Shown here: positions 10,600-22,190 of the stretch, piece after piece
Numbering within the stretch: the stretch's first letter is position 1
How the letters are laid out: the number at the start of each line of letters is the position of its first letter
NCBI RefSeq assembly: GCF_949987535.1
Contig: NC_080078.1
Coordinates: 29,904,942 to 29,968,941 of the forward strand
Direction of reading: 5' to 3'
Length of the DNA stretch: 64,000 nt
DNA from: Balaenoptera acutorostrata
Taxonomy: Eukaryota; Chordata; Mammalia; Artiodactyla; Balaenopteridae
Made by a program: the position numbers and the translations under genes
The notes under the pieces: model-generated
What the model saw: only the letters and a program-made list of their open reading frames with translations
Told to the model about the DNA's origin: nothing
The model's database searches: none

Positions 10600-11135
10600 G
10601 GGAGGATTTAAAAATTGGCAACACTCAGGCAGAGGAAGCTGTGGTGAAATGGCACATGGCTGGTGGGAGTGTTGATGGGCCGACCTTTTCTGAAAGCCAC
10701 TTGGCAGTTTACAGCCAGAGCCTTAAAGTGATTTATGTTTCTATGACCTATGCTCGGAACCTCTTCTAGGGATTGATAATATAAAACACGGACAAAGGTT
10801 TATGTGTAAAGGTGTTCATTGCAGGGTAATTTAAAATAATGAAAGTGGAAGCAAGTTTAAGGTCCACCCCTGGGCAACAGCTAACCCGAGGGACACATCC
10901 CCCCACATTTTATACTCTTTGGAAATGGAGCTTCCAGTAACACGGGAAATGCTGACGCCAGGGGGCTAAGTGTCAAAAGCAGGACATGAAATCACACCCA
11001 CTGTATTATGTCAATTGCTAAAATGTATAGAAAAAAGACTGAAAGGAAATCTGCCAGCGTGCCGACAGGGGCTGTCCCTTCATGGCGGGATTGTGGAAAA
11101 TACTATTTTTCTATGCTTTGCCAAACTGTCACCAG
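10600..11135 (+). mobile_element. old L1M LINE 3' fragment
   Basis: Diverged L1 of mammalian-wide age. Recognisable words are 'ttctgaaagccacttggcag', 'gtgtaaaggtgttcattgca', 'gggtaatttaaaataatgaa' and 'agactgaaaggaaatctgcc'. No intact ORF. A 227-residue open frame beginning at 10970 starts inside this L1 and is not a gene. Confidence 0.8.
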
Positions 11136-12224
11136 GGTCCTGTAATCCTTTGGCAATCAGTGGAAGCAACAGAGTAAAAGAGAAGCAAACACATCAAAGA
11201 AGAAAGGAGTGGAGAGAGGAGGTGACAGCTGGCTGTTTGGGGGACACTGAGCTCTCTCCCTTGTGGCCAGTCCAGCAAACCTGTCGGTCTTACCTCCTAA
11301 ATATGTCTCGGGCCACCCACTTCCCTAGTGACCCCTCCGCACTGCGATGGGCCTCTCCTGACCATCCTTCACCTGCAGGCCCAGCGATCTCTTCCAACAC
11401 GCATCAGATTACATCACTTTTTGGCTTTAAAACCCCCACTGCATCCACTGCTCTCAGCACCGAGGCTAAAGCTCCTGGAACAGCTTCAGGGGCCTCGAGT
11501 GGCCGCCCAGGCAGGTGCCTTGGGCCGAGGCTGACGTCCGGATGCCCTCCTGCCTTTCTTTCCATCTTATTCACCATCATCTATGTATGCAGAGCCCAGC
11601 TTGGCACAGAAGCCACTGCAAATCAGGGGCCTCGGCATGGATACGCAGATTGAATGAACTAGGGAGGTGGTTTCAGGTGGCCGTGACATTCAGGTGTTGA
11701 GCCTGGTGTGTCCAGGTGGGCACCTGCTACTGTGCTGGGGGGAAACCAGGCTGGGTCGGATAGCTGTGGCCCAGGAGGAGGACTGGCGGGGCCAGAGGAG
11801 GCTGAGCTGGGGGGTGTGGAGCGGAGGTTCTGGCGGGGGGTTTGTGGGGAGGCCTTGCACGGCCCCATCTGCACTCTAGTAAGTTCCCAGGAAGCCCCGC
11901 CTGTTCCCGGTTTCGTGATTCAAGCCTATCTTCCTTTGGAGAAAAGCACTTCAGATGTTGAGGGTTTTTTTCCCACTGCCCTCAAGGGCCGTGAGGAGGC
12001 AGGACAGCAGGGGGAGGGGTTACCAGCCGGCTGGGAAGTGGTCATCCTGTGGGGGACGCAAGGTCACTCGCAGGCAGGACGCCGCCCGCCCGCCCTCACC
12101 TGCCTTTCCACTTTCTAGGTACCGTCAGAGGAGGCTCGGCCAGGCCTGCCGGGCACCTCCCCCAGGGCAGAGTCCCAGGGAAACACTGGGCCACTTCCAG
12201 TTGGAGGGCACATGTGGCCTGGGG
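11136..12224. other. non-coding with L2-like fragments
   Basis: Around 11380-11480 an L2-type run is visible ('cagattacatcactttttgg', 'ctttaaaacccccactgcat', then 'accgaggctaaagctcctgg'). The rest is GC-rich unique sequence with no supported gene. Confidence 0.5.
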
Positions 12225-12310
12225 GCTCCTCAGCCTGCCTTACAGACAAAGAACCGGAGACTAGGAGAGGCAGTGACTGGCCCAAGGCCACCGAACAGGC
12301 CACAGGCCAT
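12225..12310 (-). repeat. MIR fragment
   Basis: Reverse MIR: 'ccttacagacaaagaaccgg', 'agactaggagaggcagtgac', 'tggcccaaggccaccgaac'. Confidence 0.8.
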
Positions 12311-13945
12311 TCCCAGGAAGGGGGTGGTGGAAGCTGCCACTGAGGGTCTCACACCAAGAGCCCAGGGCCCCCAGGCCGCCTGCCCTGAGTCGAGCACCAA
12401 GCCTGCGTGCTCTCCCCATCCGAGCCACCCATGGAGCAGCCTGTCCCCACCCCTGCTTTGCAGACAGGAGACCCAAGCGCGCGGGGGTGACCTGGCTCCA
12501 GACTGCCTCCTGAAGAGAGGCCGGCATTTCCCTAAGAGCCGGGAGGCCCTCCGTGCCGCGCCGTGCAAGGGTCTCCCGCCGGACACCGTCTCGGCTCTCA
12601 CTGACCAGGTCTGGAGCGGCACGTGGTTCGAGACGGTGGACAAGTGTTCCAGATGATTCCGACAGCCATTCACGTCCCAGAACTGCTGCTTGCCTCCTTC
12701 CTGTAAACAGCCTGGGATGCCTGGCCCGGCAGCCGGGGGCAGCACAAAGCGCGGGCCGGGCTGCTCTCCAGGGCCCGTGGGAAGGTTGCAGAGCCCTGCT
12801 GGGCCTCCGTTTCCTCACCTGTGGGAAGGCAGGGCTGTGCTGCAGGAGAGCGCATGCCTGGCTCCTCGCTCCCGCTCCCCTGACCTGTCGCCCCCCCTCC
12901 CCGCACCAACCCCAGGCCTGGCCCTCAGCTGACCCAGGGAGGCTCTCAGGCGCTCTGGAGGGAGCCCTGGGGAGGGAGGGAGCCGAACCCCCAACAGCTG
13001 CCGTCCCTGGTTCTACCCGTCCTGAGGCCGGTCTTCCACCTTCTCCCTGGGCATCCTTCCAGCGAGTGCCTTTTTCTAGATCAAAGTCGTCATGACACGA
13101 GTGTCCGTGTGCCTGCGAGGCTGCAGGCCGGTCCCGGCCCAGCGCCGGTCACCCAGCAGGCCCCCCCGTGCAGAGCGGAGTCCAACCTCAGCCGCAGGCC
13201 TCATGGGCAGACTTCGGAGGAACCTACCGGGGCTGAAGCCGGGCCGGTGGGGAAGGGAGCCCTGCTGGCGGCCAGTGCGAGGCTGGACACGGGGGAGCGG
13301 CCCACACCTTCCACCGGCATCACCGCAACCCTCGGCACGAGTGGGGTGCCCCATTCATGCCTTGCACTCAACTCGGGTTTTACCTCAAGGCCCAGAAGGT
13401 CCGGCTGTTTCTGGGTCAGGCTTGAGCTGGAGAGTCAGAAGTTTCTGGAAGAACCCGTGATCCCATCTCCAGGGATTTCCAGAGCTCATGCTGGTGCACG
13501 TCGGTGTGCTCGGGAAAGCTGCCGCCCCGGCACGACTTCACCCCACTGTCCTCGGCGGGGAGCCTGTCTCGCTTCCCCTGGCGTGGCAGCGACATCGCCC
13601 GGGCTCCCCGCGCCCTGGTGCGCCGGCCGTGTTCGGCCCGCGAGACAGGGCTGTGAGGAGCCCGCTCTCCGGGCGTGGAAGCTGAGGCTCGACGGAGCCC
13701 ACCAGCTGAGCGCCAGAGACGCGGACCAGGCTCACGGCACCTGCCTGGGGCTGGGGCCCTCTCTGAAGGGAGCACCTGGGGCGCTCTCCCAGCCCTGGGC
13801 AGGAGCTACGCCACCTCCCTTTAGGAAGTGGGATGCCGGGGTGGGGGCAGGGAGGCCCCAGCTGCGGCCCCTCGCCAAGCAGCTGCGGACGGCCGAGAAC
13901 CTTCCCCTCGCCTGGCCGTGGCCTTCCCGCCACAGCCACGGAGCA
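12311..13945. other. CpG-rich non-coding segment
   Basis: High GC with many CpG dinucleotides, densest at about 13080-13700. Long frames such as 13109-14050 (plus) follow from the base composition and have no domain signature. It lies directly beyond the polyadenylation end of the minus-strand gene. A small MIR scrap sits near 12795-12830. It could be a 3'-end CpG island, but no transcript can be shown. Confidence 0.5.
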
Positions 13946-13973
13946 GCAGCCACGTTCTTGGTAACTTTTTCTC

Positions 13974-13979
13974 TTTATT
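13974..13979 (-). terminator. distal polyadenylation signal AATAAA
   Basis: Canonical AATAAA on the minus strand (TTTATT on plus). Downstream on the minus strand, a G/T-rich run ('gtggctgctgctccgtggct') lies about 20-45 bases past the signal, where a GU-rich downstream element is expected. Best candidate for the main 3' end. Confidence 0.6.
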
Positions 13980-14228
13980 GCCAAGTTCAGATTTACAAGG
14001 AAGTTCCAGTTTTCATCTCCACCCTTGTGTTCAGCACCCACGAAACATGAGTCATGCTGGCGAGAGCAGGTACTTCCCTGGAACGGTCCCGTAGCCCAGA
14101 AGCATGAGGTTTCCCAGCCCTGCTCCTCCTTGGGACAAGAATTATTTACATATTTTCAACTCAGAGGAACTAAAGGAACCCTTACAGTTTATGTCCAATG
14201 TCATCATGACTACATTAAATATTTCTTA

Positions 14229-14234
14229 TTTATT
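14229..14234 (-). terminator. proximal polyadenylation signal AATAAA
   Basis: Second canonical hexamer on the minus strand, about 255 bases before the distal one and within an AT-rich stretch. It would give a slightly shorter 3' UTR. Confidence 0.45.
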
Positions 14235-17119
14235 GCGTCTAGAAAAGAAAATGAGAATTGGTTCACCCTGTGCCTTTTTGAACAGTGCATCTTGAGACCT
14301 TAGAGAAATCTGGTGTATGCCTGTAAAGAGGTGCGTTTCCTCGCTTACCCCCGGGTCGCAGTGCAGGTGCTTGGGTGGGAGCTGCCCTATGCAGAGAGCA
14401 GCAAGCAGGGCAGGCTTGATGGGGGAAGGGCAGCACAGAGGGCCTGCCGGTGGCAGGAGGACAATCCCTCCCACCCGCCCCCGGGGGGGGGGGCACGTAC
14501 CTGTCTGACTTTGAGAGGCGCCCTCACTGGCTCAAGTTCCCAAACTGGAAAGGACACGTGCTCCTCCCCAGCAACTTTCAAAGCTGACGTTTGGGGGTTC
14601 ATGTGGCCAGCCCTGCCCCTGACTTGGCAAACCCAGTGGGCCCAACGTGGACTCGGGGAGGGTCTCTGCAGGGACATGGAGATGGCGGGCTGGATGGGCC
14701 TGCTGAGGCCGATCCCAGAGATCCGAGTCTGGTACTCACGTGTCACAGGCCATGGCCCCTGCCCCGGGCTCGCCAAGGATTCCTGGCTCTACCTCTCTGC
14801 CCCAGAGTCCCAGCACCTGCTGTCTGGATGGGCCCCTCTGGAAGTGCCCCCACTGTTAGATTTTCTGGGGGCTCCTGAAGACATAGCTGTGCCACTGCTG
14901 CCAAGACGGTGGAGACCTGGCTGCCAGCCGGCTGTGGGCTGCCCACAACCAACCCCTCGAGCCCACCTGGGGAGAGGCCTGCCCTTGGGCCAGACGTGGG
15001 GCGGAAGCTTGGCCTGATCGCACCTGCTATTCAAGAGCCCAGGGAGGCTGGGCTGCGTTCAGCTCTCCTGCCTGGGTGGTACTGCTGCGGGTTGTCCTGG
15101 GCATGCTGTCCCCCGGCCGAGACTTTCCTCCCGTAGAGCTTGAAGCCCCCTGGAGCCGCTGGATTTCAGACAGCAGGCTGGTGGTTCCAGGGCAGGGTCC
15201 ACATGCCTCGGCTTGTTCCTCACGATAATGCCACCGGCTGGGAGGTCACTGGCCTTCTCTCGTTTCTACTGCTCCAGAATCATTTCAAAACCAGCAGTGA
15301 GTGGCTCTGGGGTTAGCCTGCCCCTGTATCCTGGCAGAAGAACCAGTGGGGCCCCTGTTCCTGACAACACGGACTTTCTCCCTCTTTCCGTTCCCCCTGC
15401 CTGTCCTTTCCAGGGGGCTCTCCTGAAGGTCATGGCTTGTCCCTCCTTGCCAGGGCCCCTGGAATTTCTGCCTAAATGGCTGCCTTTCTGAGCTGGGTCT
15501 TTCCCCTGTTGGTGCTGGCTGGGCTCACCTGCCCGGAGGGCTTCTTAAGGCTGGAGAGATCTGTCCCGCAGGCGCCACTCCCCTTCCTCAGGGGACCAGT
15601 GTGTTTCCTTCAGGAGGCTGAAGTCTGGCCCGGGCAGGCCCTGCCTGACAGCAGATTGTGGGAGTTACTGGGGACCGGGTCCTCTAAGAGGTAAGCGTGT
15701 GGAGCATTTCCTGAAGCCACCTGATAACCCGGACCGGCCGACACTGACACCACGGGTGCTGGCACTCCTGTGGGACACGTGGAGGCAAGTTTTGGAAGGT
15801 CTGAGCATCAACCAGAGAGGTGAGGGTCGCTTGGCCTTGCCTGGCTGAGTAGAAAGAACATCTTGGGAGCTTTATCGGATATAGCGGAGACCTGGCCTGC
15901 ACACACTCAGCCCAAATGGAGAAGGAACTGGGGGTTTCCATTTTAAAAACGAGCTTGCATCTTTACAGCAGCAGCTGAGAGGAAGAGGGACAAACCCCGA
16001 GCTCCTAGGACGGCCCTGTGAGCTCGGACGTCACGTCCTTGCAGCTGGGCAGGGGCTGGCTCTCGGGATGTCCCTGCATGCGGGCACCCACACCACTTAG
16101 CAGCAGGCAACGGACTCGGAGGACGGTTTCCATGGCCTTCTTCCCATTACGGCCACAGGGGCTGGAGTGTCTGCAGTCCCAAATCGTTCTTTCTTAGACA
16201 AATAGAGAGATGGCGACGACCGAAGGTGATGCCGGAAAACCGTCCTGTTTGGTTTCAGTCCGGAGAGACGAGGAATGGTCCTGAGCGGGGAGCTGACCGC
16301 ACTATCCCCGTTTCATGGAAAGATCTTCTGGGTAACGCAAGGCCCCTGGGCTGCCACGGCAGAGAAACTTTCAGCCCTCCCAGCTCTGTGTGTACCTGAG
16401 AATATGAGTCTCTCCCTTATTTTTGCTTAAAAAATACTCTAAACTTTCCAGGAAGGGACTTTTATCATTCCACAGGCTTGCAGAGTTAGTGAGTAATAAA
16501 GAAATGAGAATCCCTTAAGACAATGGAGAAAGCCAGACTGAGAACTCTAAACCCAAAACGCTGGGAAGTTCAAGGCAAAATGAAAATGAAATCTCAACAG
16601 TAATATTACACTTCTAACATGACATCAAACCTTAGGGTGGAGGATATTTTTGAACTTTTTAAATAGATGTTTTTCATCTGCTGCCAGAAGCAGGAATAAA
16701 TATCCAAAGGAGATGTTTATCGAAGTTTGCTTTTTTACAAATTTCTACACAAAGTGACCACGTCCGCTTCTTCTGTGCTCACTGGGGACGGTGGCAGAGG
16801 ACCTTCGAGACTGGGGAGGGGCTGGCTGATGAAGGGAGTGTTGTCGGTGGGTCCTGCTGCCCTGGGGCCGTGGGCTCTGACACCAGCCCAACCTCCTCTG
16901 CCTCAGTCATCTGGGTTCGCTGGGGGTGTCGCCACTGGTCCCAGCCTGCTCTCAAAGAGGTGTGAAGTAAAAGGGGAATTCAAACGGAGCAAAGGACTGC
17001 AAGGATGGTTGGAGGTGGTTACTGGGGCCGAGGAGAACTTCGGATGCTCCCGAGGTGTCTGTCGTGTCAGCTGCTCCGGGTCCCTGCCAGCGGGGCCGCA
17101 CGCACGAAGGGAGGTCAAC

Positions 17120-17475
17120 TCAGTGCTCGGCGGGGCCCGCTGGCTCTGGCTGTGCAGCCCCCTCGCCCGGGGCCCCTGTGCCCACCGCGGCTGGTGTGGG
17201 TGGCGGGGGGATGCCGGTGAGGGTGCGGAGGCTATGGGGGTCGACGGGCGGGACGAGGGTCAGCGACTCCGCGCTCAGCGTGTCGGCAGTGTCCTCGCAG
17301 AGCAGGGAGATGGTGGGCTGCTGGGCGGGGATGAGGCTGGGGCACAGGCTGACTGTCTCCACATCCGCGCTCCTCGCCAGGCTCTTGCCGGGCCTGGCCT
17401 CTGCTTCTGTTTCACTGACGATCACCAACTGGTCGGGAAGGTTAGGCTGAGGCTGTCCCATAGTCATGGGGTCGT
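17120..17475 (-). CDS. terminal coding exon of an unidentified gene
   Basis: A consensus acceptor (pyrimidine-rich tract ending 'ccaccccctgcccag') precedes the exon. Its first two bases (AC) complete an Asp codon begun by the last base (G) of the exon at 27729-27890, so the phases agree. The exon adds 117 residues beyond that codon and ends in TGA at 17120. The peptide begins DPMTMGQPQPNLPDQLVIVS, continues with an acidic ETEAEA stretch, then a Ser/Thr/Leu segment containing QPTISLLCEDTADTLSAESL, and closes with a Pro/Ala-rich, probably disordered tail ending GPAEH. No catalytic domain, zinc finger or membrane segment is present. The first internal Met codons are not needed as starts because the frame continues upstream. 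I could not identify the family. Confidence 0.8.
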
Positions 17476-17940
17476 CTGGGCAGGGGGTGGGGGCGGAGAA
17501 AAAGCAAAGGTATGCTCAGCTCTGAGATGCTCTGCTCACACTGGCACCCTCTGTTCCCGTCCTGAACAAAGGCCCAGGGAGGTCTGGCGGGGAGATGATG
17601 TGCTGGGGGAATAACTTGTCTCCACTTCCTCCTTCTGGGGACACAGAAGCTGGCAAATCCAGCCCTACCTAGGCCTGGGGGATATCTGTCAGGGCCCAAG
17701 GTTACTCTGACTTGTGATGCAAGGGACACATTAGGGGATTGTGCAGAATCAACGAGTGGGTTCCAGAAGCCCAGTTCCTGGTGCCAGGAAACAGCCCAGA
17801 CAGGCTCTGTGTGTGAACCACCTTCCTGATGATAAATATGCGTTTAGGGAGAGAACAGGCTTGGGTGTGCTTATCACCTCAGGCCATTCCCAGAGTCTAT
17901 ATTTGGTAACATTTCCCCAAGAGGGAACTCACTGCAGTAT

Positions 17941-17963
17941 TAAAAAAAAAAAAAAAAAAAAAA
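17941..17963. repeat. poly-A run
   Basis: Pure A tract on the plus strand after 'ctgcagtatt'. No SINE or LINE body was recognised immediately 5' of it, so its origin is unclear. It may be the tail of a very degraded retroelement. Confidence 0.85.
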
Positions 17964-18511
17964 GGAATTCTATACAATTTTTCAGCTTTGCAAAGCTAAA
18001 ACAAAACCTTGGACTGTGGTTTTGTCCCCTGCTCCTCCTCTAAGTGCTGAGTTAGCACCCAGAAAGGGGCTGTGATCGCTCAGGCCATTCTTATCCCGAG
18101 GGTCTCCCCCAGGGGCCACAGAGAGAAGCCATGTCACGAGGCAGGAGCGGCCTGATGCAGTTATTTTAGGAGCGGCAATTTCTTTTTTTGGTGCTTTTCA
18201 AAATCCATGATTAGATTACAGACAAGTGGCCTATTTGCTTTCCAAAGACGAGCTGGCCTGGACAGAGATACCAGCTGCCACTGGGGTTCCTTGTGGGAAA
18301 CATCTTCCAGGACTTCATACGCCCGTGATTTGAAAACATGGGTACGAAGGCCGTGGGCATCTCGCTTGGAAAGCAAATCTCCTCTGTTACAGATCTGGGG
18401 GCCAACAAGGCGCTGAGGACACTGTGTGTGTGGACAATGAATCTGAAAGCACTCTGGGCCCTGGGATGATGGCAGACGTTTTTTGGTTCAATGTGATTCC
18501 ACTTAAGTTAG

Positions 18512-18830
18512 TTGTTTTTTTTTTTTTCTAAAGTTAAGCCAAAACAAAACAGAACCGCAAATTGAACACAGAGCAAAAGAATGGAAAAACCAAGAGCAAA
18601 ATAAAACCGAAGGGCATACAGAATGGGATGAAGGAGAGGAAGAGGATCCCCAGCGTGGAGAGGAAGCTCAAGCAACAGATCAAGTCTCCCAAAGGACACG
18701 TCGCAGCTTCCCACAGGACTCCCGGGCACGGTGAGCTCGGAAAGGCCCCAGGTCACTTCTTCACAAGGCCTTTTTTCTTCTTTCCGTTCTTTCTCTCTTT
18801 TTTTTTTAAAAAAAAAAAAAGAGAAATAAG
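18512..18830. other. A-rich/T-rich segment bounded by homopolymers
   Basis: Starts with a T run near 18514-18527 and ends in a near-perfect T/A palindrome at about 18799-18821. Between them an ATG-less plus-strand frame stays open for about 70 codons with a charged Glu/Lys/Gln composition, and the minus strand reads as a hydrophobic low-complexity frame. No splice sites or family match support coding. Within the intron it is most simply a decayed retrosequence. Confidence 0.3.
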
Positions 18831-19622
18831 GCCCAGAGAAAACCACTGCGTGGGGCTTTGGGTCTGTCCTTGCTCTGAGAGGGTGGCAGTGGGACACGGG
18901 TGAGCACCAGTGGAAAAAATGATTTGAGGTGTGATCTCAGCCCACAAATGCTGACTAAACACCCCACACACTTTCTGGTTTCTCTGAATTTCAATGAATT
19001 TGCTCCACTCAGGATGCCTTGTGGTGACGGGCTGGTTTCAAGGCCTGGGCTCAGGTTGTGACCCATCGCAATCTGAACATGGGGCTCTGAGCACAGGCTC
19101 ACCTTGCTACAAACAAGCGTGTCCAGGAACTTACGTACATAAGGACCCACGTGTCAGCTTAGCTGCTGACGAGGCAGTTTAGAAATGACTGATTCTCCAA
19201 GGGCACTTTTGTGCCATCTGGAGACAGAGCTTCAGAGCATTTCTTTCATGTTTTCTCCAGACTTCTCCATGAGAATTCCCTCTTTGCTCGGGTCTGCATT
19301 TGCATGCAGATACTCAAAAGGGCCGACAAACCTCTTTCCCTGATCCCTAACGGGGTTTCTGGTGATAAGAATGATCAAGCGTGTGGGAAAGTTGCTATCA
19401 AATATATTAGAAAACAAATAAACCAGCGAACGATGCCACACACACAAAACTGGTTCCTTCTTTAGGAAAAGAACCAACAACTTTATTAAAAGGGTTGGTT
19501 TTTCCCCTGAAAAATAGACTCTTCCTATTTTTTTTTTTAAATAGGAAAAATAACCTCCTCTTACCCATCACCTACAACACTGTTCTTTCTACCTATCTAT
19601 CTATCTACCTACCTACCTATTT

Positions 19623-20000
19623 AAAAATTTTTTTTAATTTTTGGCTGTGTTGGGTCTTCGTTGCTGCGCTTGGGCTTTTTCTCTAGCTGTGGCGAGCGGG
19701 GCTACTCTTCGTTGCGATGCACGGGTTTCTCATTACGGTGTCTTCTCTTGTTGCAGAGCACAGGCTCTAGGCGTGCGGGCTTCAGTAGTTGTGGCTCACG
19801 GGCTCCAGAGTGCAGGCTCAGTAGTTGTGGCATGCAGGCTCAGTAGTTGTGGCTCATGGGTTCCAGAGCACAGGCTCAGTAGCTGTGGCACACGGGCTTA
19901 GCTGCTCCGCGGCATGTGGGATCTTCCCGGACCAGGGCTCGAACCCATGTCCCCTGCATTGGCAGGCGGATTCTTAACCACTGCGCCACCAGGGAAGCCC
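19623..20000 (-). mobile_element. CHR-type tRNA-derived SINE with perfect duplication
   Basis: Reverse-oriented SINE beginning 'tttttggctgtgttgggtct' and ending (its 5' head) 'ccaccagggaagccc'. Internal repeats of 'cagtagttgtggc' around 19785-19890 make this copy longer than its relatives. Target-site duplication 'cctacctacctattt' at 19608-19622 and 20001-20015 is perfect, indicating a fairly recent insertion. Confidence 0.97.
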
Positions 20001-20132
20001 CCTACCTACCTATTTTTAAACCAAGAACTGCTTCCTGAATGTTAGCTACAAATTTATGCATTCAAGAGGCGGAAAAAAACCAAGAACTCTGCCAAGTTTT
20101 CACGGGGGGAAACAGCGAGGACACAGTTTATG

Positions 20133-20155
20133 GTCAGTTTATGGTCAACCCGCAA
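20133..20155. repeat. short tandem duplication
   Basis: Two adjacent copies of an 11-base unit, 'agtttatggtc'. Minor. Confidence 0.7.
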
Positions 20156-21852
20156 CGGTCACCGCTGACCCTCTGGCCTCGCTCACCTGATGGTGTTTCC
20201 GAGCTCTGAGGGCACAGGTTGGGGCCTGACCCAGGAAACGAGTGGAGGCTGGAGCGGGAAAGCCCGACGTCCAGGTCCCCGTGAGGGATGCTCGGCCTCC
20301 CCATGGTGCTGCCTCAAGTTGACACCAGGGCAGCGGGTCCCGAGTCCCTGGCCGGCACCCTCGGAAGCTGATCTGTGGCTCTAGGGCAGGGGCTCAGCTG
20401 ACCCCTGGTGAGTGAGTGACAGTTTCCAATAAAAATGAGGATTGGATGTACTCGGGCCGGGGGAGGTGGGACTGAGAGACATAGGGAAGAAAAGGACAGT
20501 GCAGCACAGCAAGTTGGAGGGCAAAGCTCAGAGGAAGCAGCTTTTAAACGCAAGAGAAGGCAAAGGCTCCTGCCTGGCAAGTGCAGCTGCCCAGCGGGAG
20601 GGCACAGGTGGCAAACCCTACGAGAGGCGTCGCGGGAGGGTGGCAGTGACCACGGCCCACCCGCGGCCACTATGTGGAGCTCTAAACGCAAGAAGGGGAG
20701 ATGATGGAGTCACGTCCGCCAGCGCGCTTACAAGTGAAATGACTTGGCCTCTGGCTGGAACGTGATGGAATCTACCACTTAGCTTCGAGCAAGGCTGGGG
20801 GATAAAGGGAAAAGGAAAAGAAAAAAAGCAACTAGTTGACTTCTCTGTGGCTTTTTGCAAATTCTACTGCCCAACCCTTGTTGCCTAAACTGGGGGGGCC
20901 CTGCGGGGATGGGGCTGGAGAACCCCCCTAGCTCAGGGCCTGCACCGAGCCTGGTGCGGAGGACAGCGTTTCCAGGCTGCCCGGGGCTGCCTTGGAGGAG
21001 CTGACACAGGGGTGAAGGGCCGCGGGTTCGGTCCTCAGGCGGGATGAGGCCAGAAAGGGACTGGAGCTGAGGAAATGGCTCGGGTCGGTGGCCTGGGCTC
21101 CCCGTGCCCTCGCCTGGCATCCAGGGAGCCTGCTGGTGTGGAAATGCAGCGTGCAGGGGCGTCGCGGGCCGAGGAGGCTACCGGAGGAGACCTGCCTGCA
21201 GTGACCGTGCCAGAGGTGCCGTGACAGCTGCCGATCGAAGCACTAAACCCAGTGGCCGCCGTGACTGTCGGCCTCCGACAGGCTGAACACTCGCCGGCGT
21301 CCTTTCCTGCCACTCCTGACTAGAGGGAAACACAGCGACAGATCATAGAAAGCCTTTAACAACGGGACGGAGAAGGTGACACGGAGAGGGGACAGAGAGC
21401 AGCGACGGACGCGAAGCATCGACGAGAGCGTGAGGCGGGGGGCCTGAGCCAGCGGGTGCTGGTGACGCTGCCCCCATGCAGGTAGGACACCCCCATCCCA
21501 CCCCCCACGATGAGGCGGTGTTGGGACAGCTAAGAACCAAATCATCCGCTTGTGGGACTAAAGACAGGTAAAGACGGCGGAGGTCAGTCCTGTGGGGAAG
21601 GAAATTCTCGGGGTCATCGGCGACACTTGGTCTCGGTGAGCACCCTCGGGGGCGGAGGAACAGAACTGCCTGTCGGTGAAGATGAAAACCCTGCATCCCT
21701 GGGCCAGTCTGAGGAGGGAAGGGTGTGTGGTTGGGGGATCAGAGCCAAAGCAGTTAGGGAAACAAGTAGATCTCTGACCCCAACCGATGAGGCCGAGGGC
21801 TCTCAGTGGCAGCCACCGAAGCCACCAGCGTGGCTCTGGGAGAGCCTCCCGT

Positions 21853-21898
21853 GACCCCCTCCCTAGTCACCCCCTCCCTAGTCACCCCCTCCCCAGCC
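21853..21898. repeat. 15-base tandem repeat, about 3 copies
   Basis: Units of 'gtcaccccctcccta' repeat head to tail, with a 'gtgacc' variant at the start and a 'ccccag' variant in the last. A local minisatellite within the intron. Confidence 0.85.
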
Positions 21899-22084
21899 AC
21901 GAGGTGACACTCTCCTGGCCACACTCTGGTGATCCGCACCTTTGAAACCAAGACTGAACCACAGCGGCAAGATCTGAGGGCATATGCCAAGCAGCTGCAA
22001 CAAAAATGTTAGGAGCATCTCCCTGGGGAGAAACCGCCACCTCTGAGACACAATCGGGATTACGGCAGAGCTTAAGACGAGTGC

Positions 22085-22190
22085 CACGGAGCACAACAAG
22101 GCGAATGGACTGAACTGTAGGCTGAAAAATGGTTAAAATGGCACATTTGATGTTACATGTATTTCACCGCGATAAAAAAAATTAACGTCA
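22085..22190 (+). mobile_element. L1 3' terminal fragment
   Basis: Matches the common L1 3' end: 'gactgaactgtaggctgaaa', 'aatggttaaaatggcacatt', 'tgatgttacatgtatttcac', then a short A-rich tail near 22175. Confidence 0.75.

Larger units (their letters stand above)
13950..17119 (-). other. 3' UTR of the minus-strand gene
   Basis: Runs from just after the TGA at 17120 to a probable cleavage site 10-30 bases past the distal AATAAA, near 13950-13960. GC-rich close to the stop codon, it becomes AT-rich at 16380-16760 and again at 14130-14300, as is common in vertebrate 3' UTRs. I saw no SINE or LINE insertion within it, unlike the flanks. No splicing is evident. The length of about 3.1 kb is inferred from the polyadenylation signals, not observed from a transcript. 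Confidence 0.6.

Noticed and set aside
10970..11653. 227-codon plus-strand frame
   Set aside because: Begins inside an L1M fragment and crosses into an L2-like piece.
13109..14050. 313-codon plus-strand frame
   Set aside because: CpG-rich composition suppresses stops; no domain, and its end overlaps the opposite-strand 3' UTR.
16727..17614. 295-codon plus-strand frame
   Set aside because: Antisense shadow of the real minus-strand terminal exon and its UTR.
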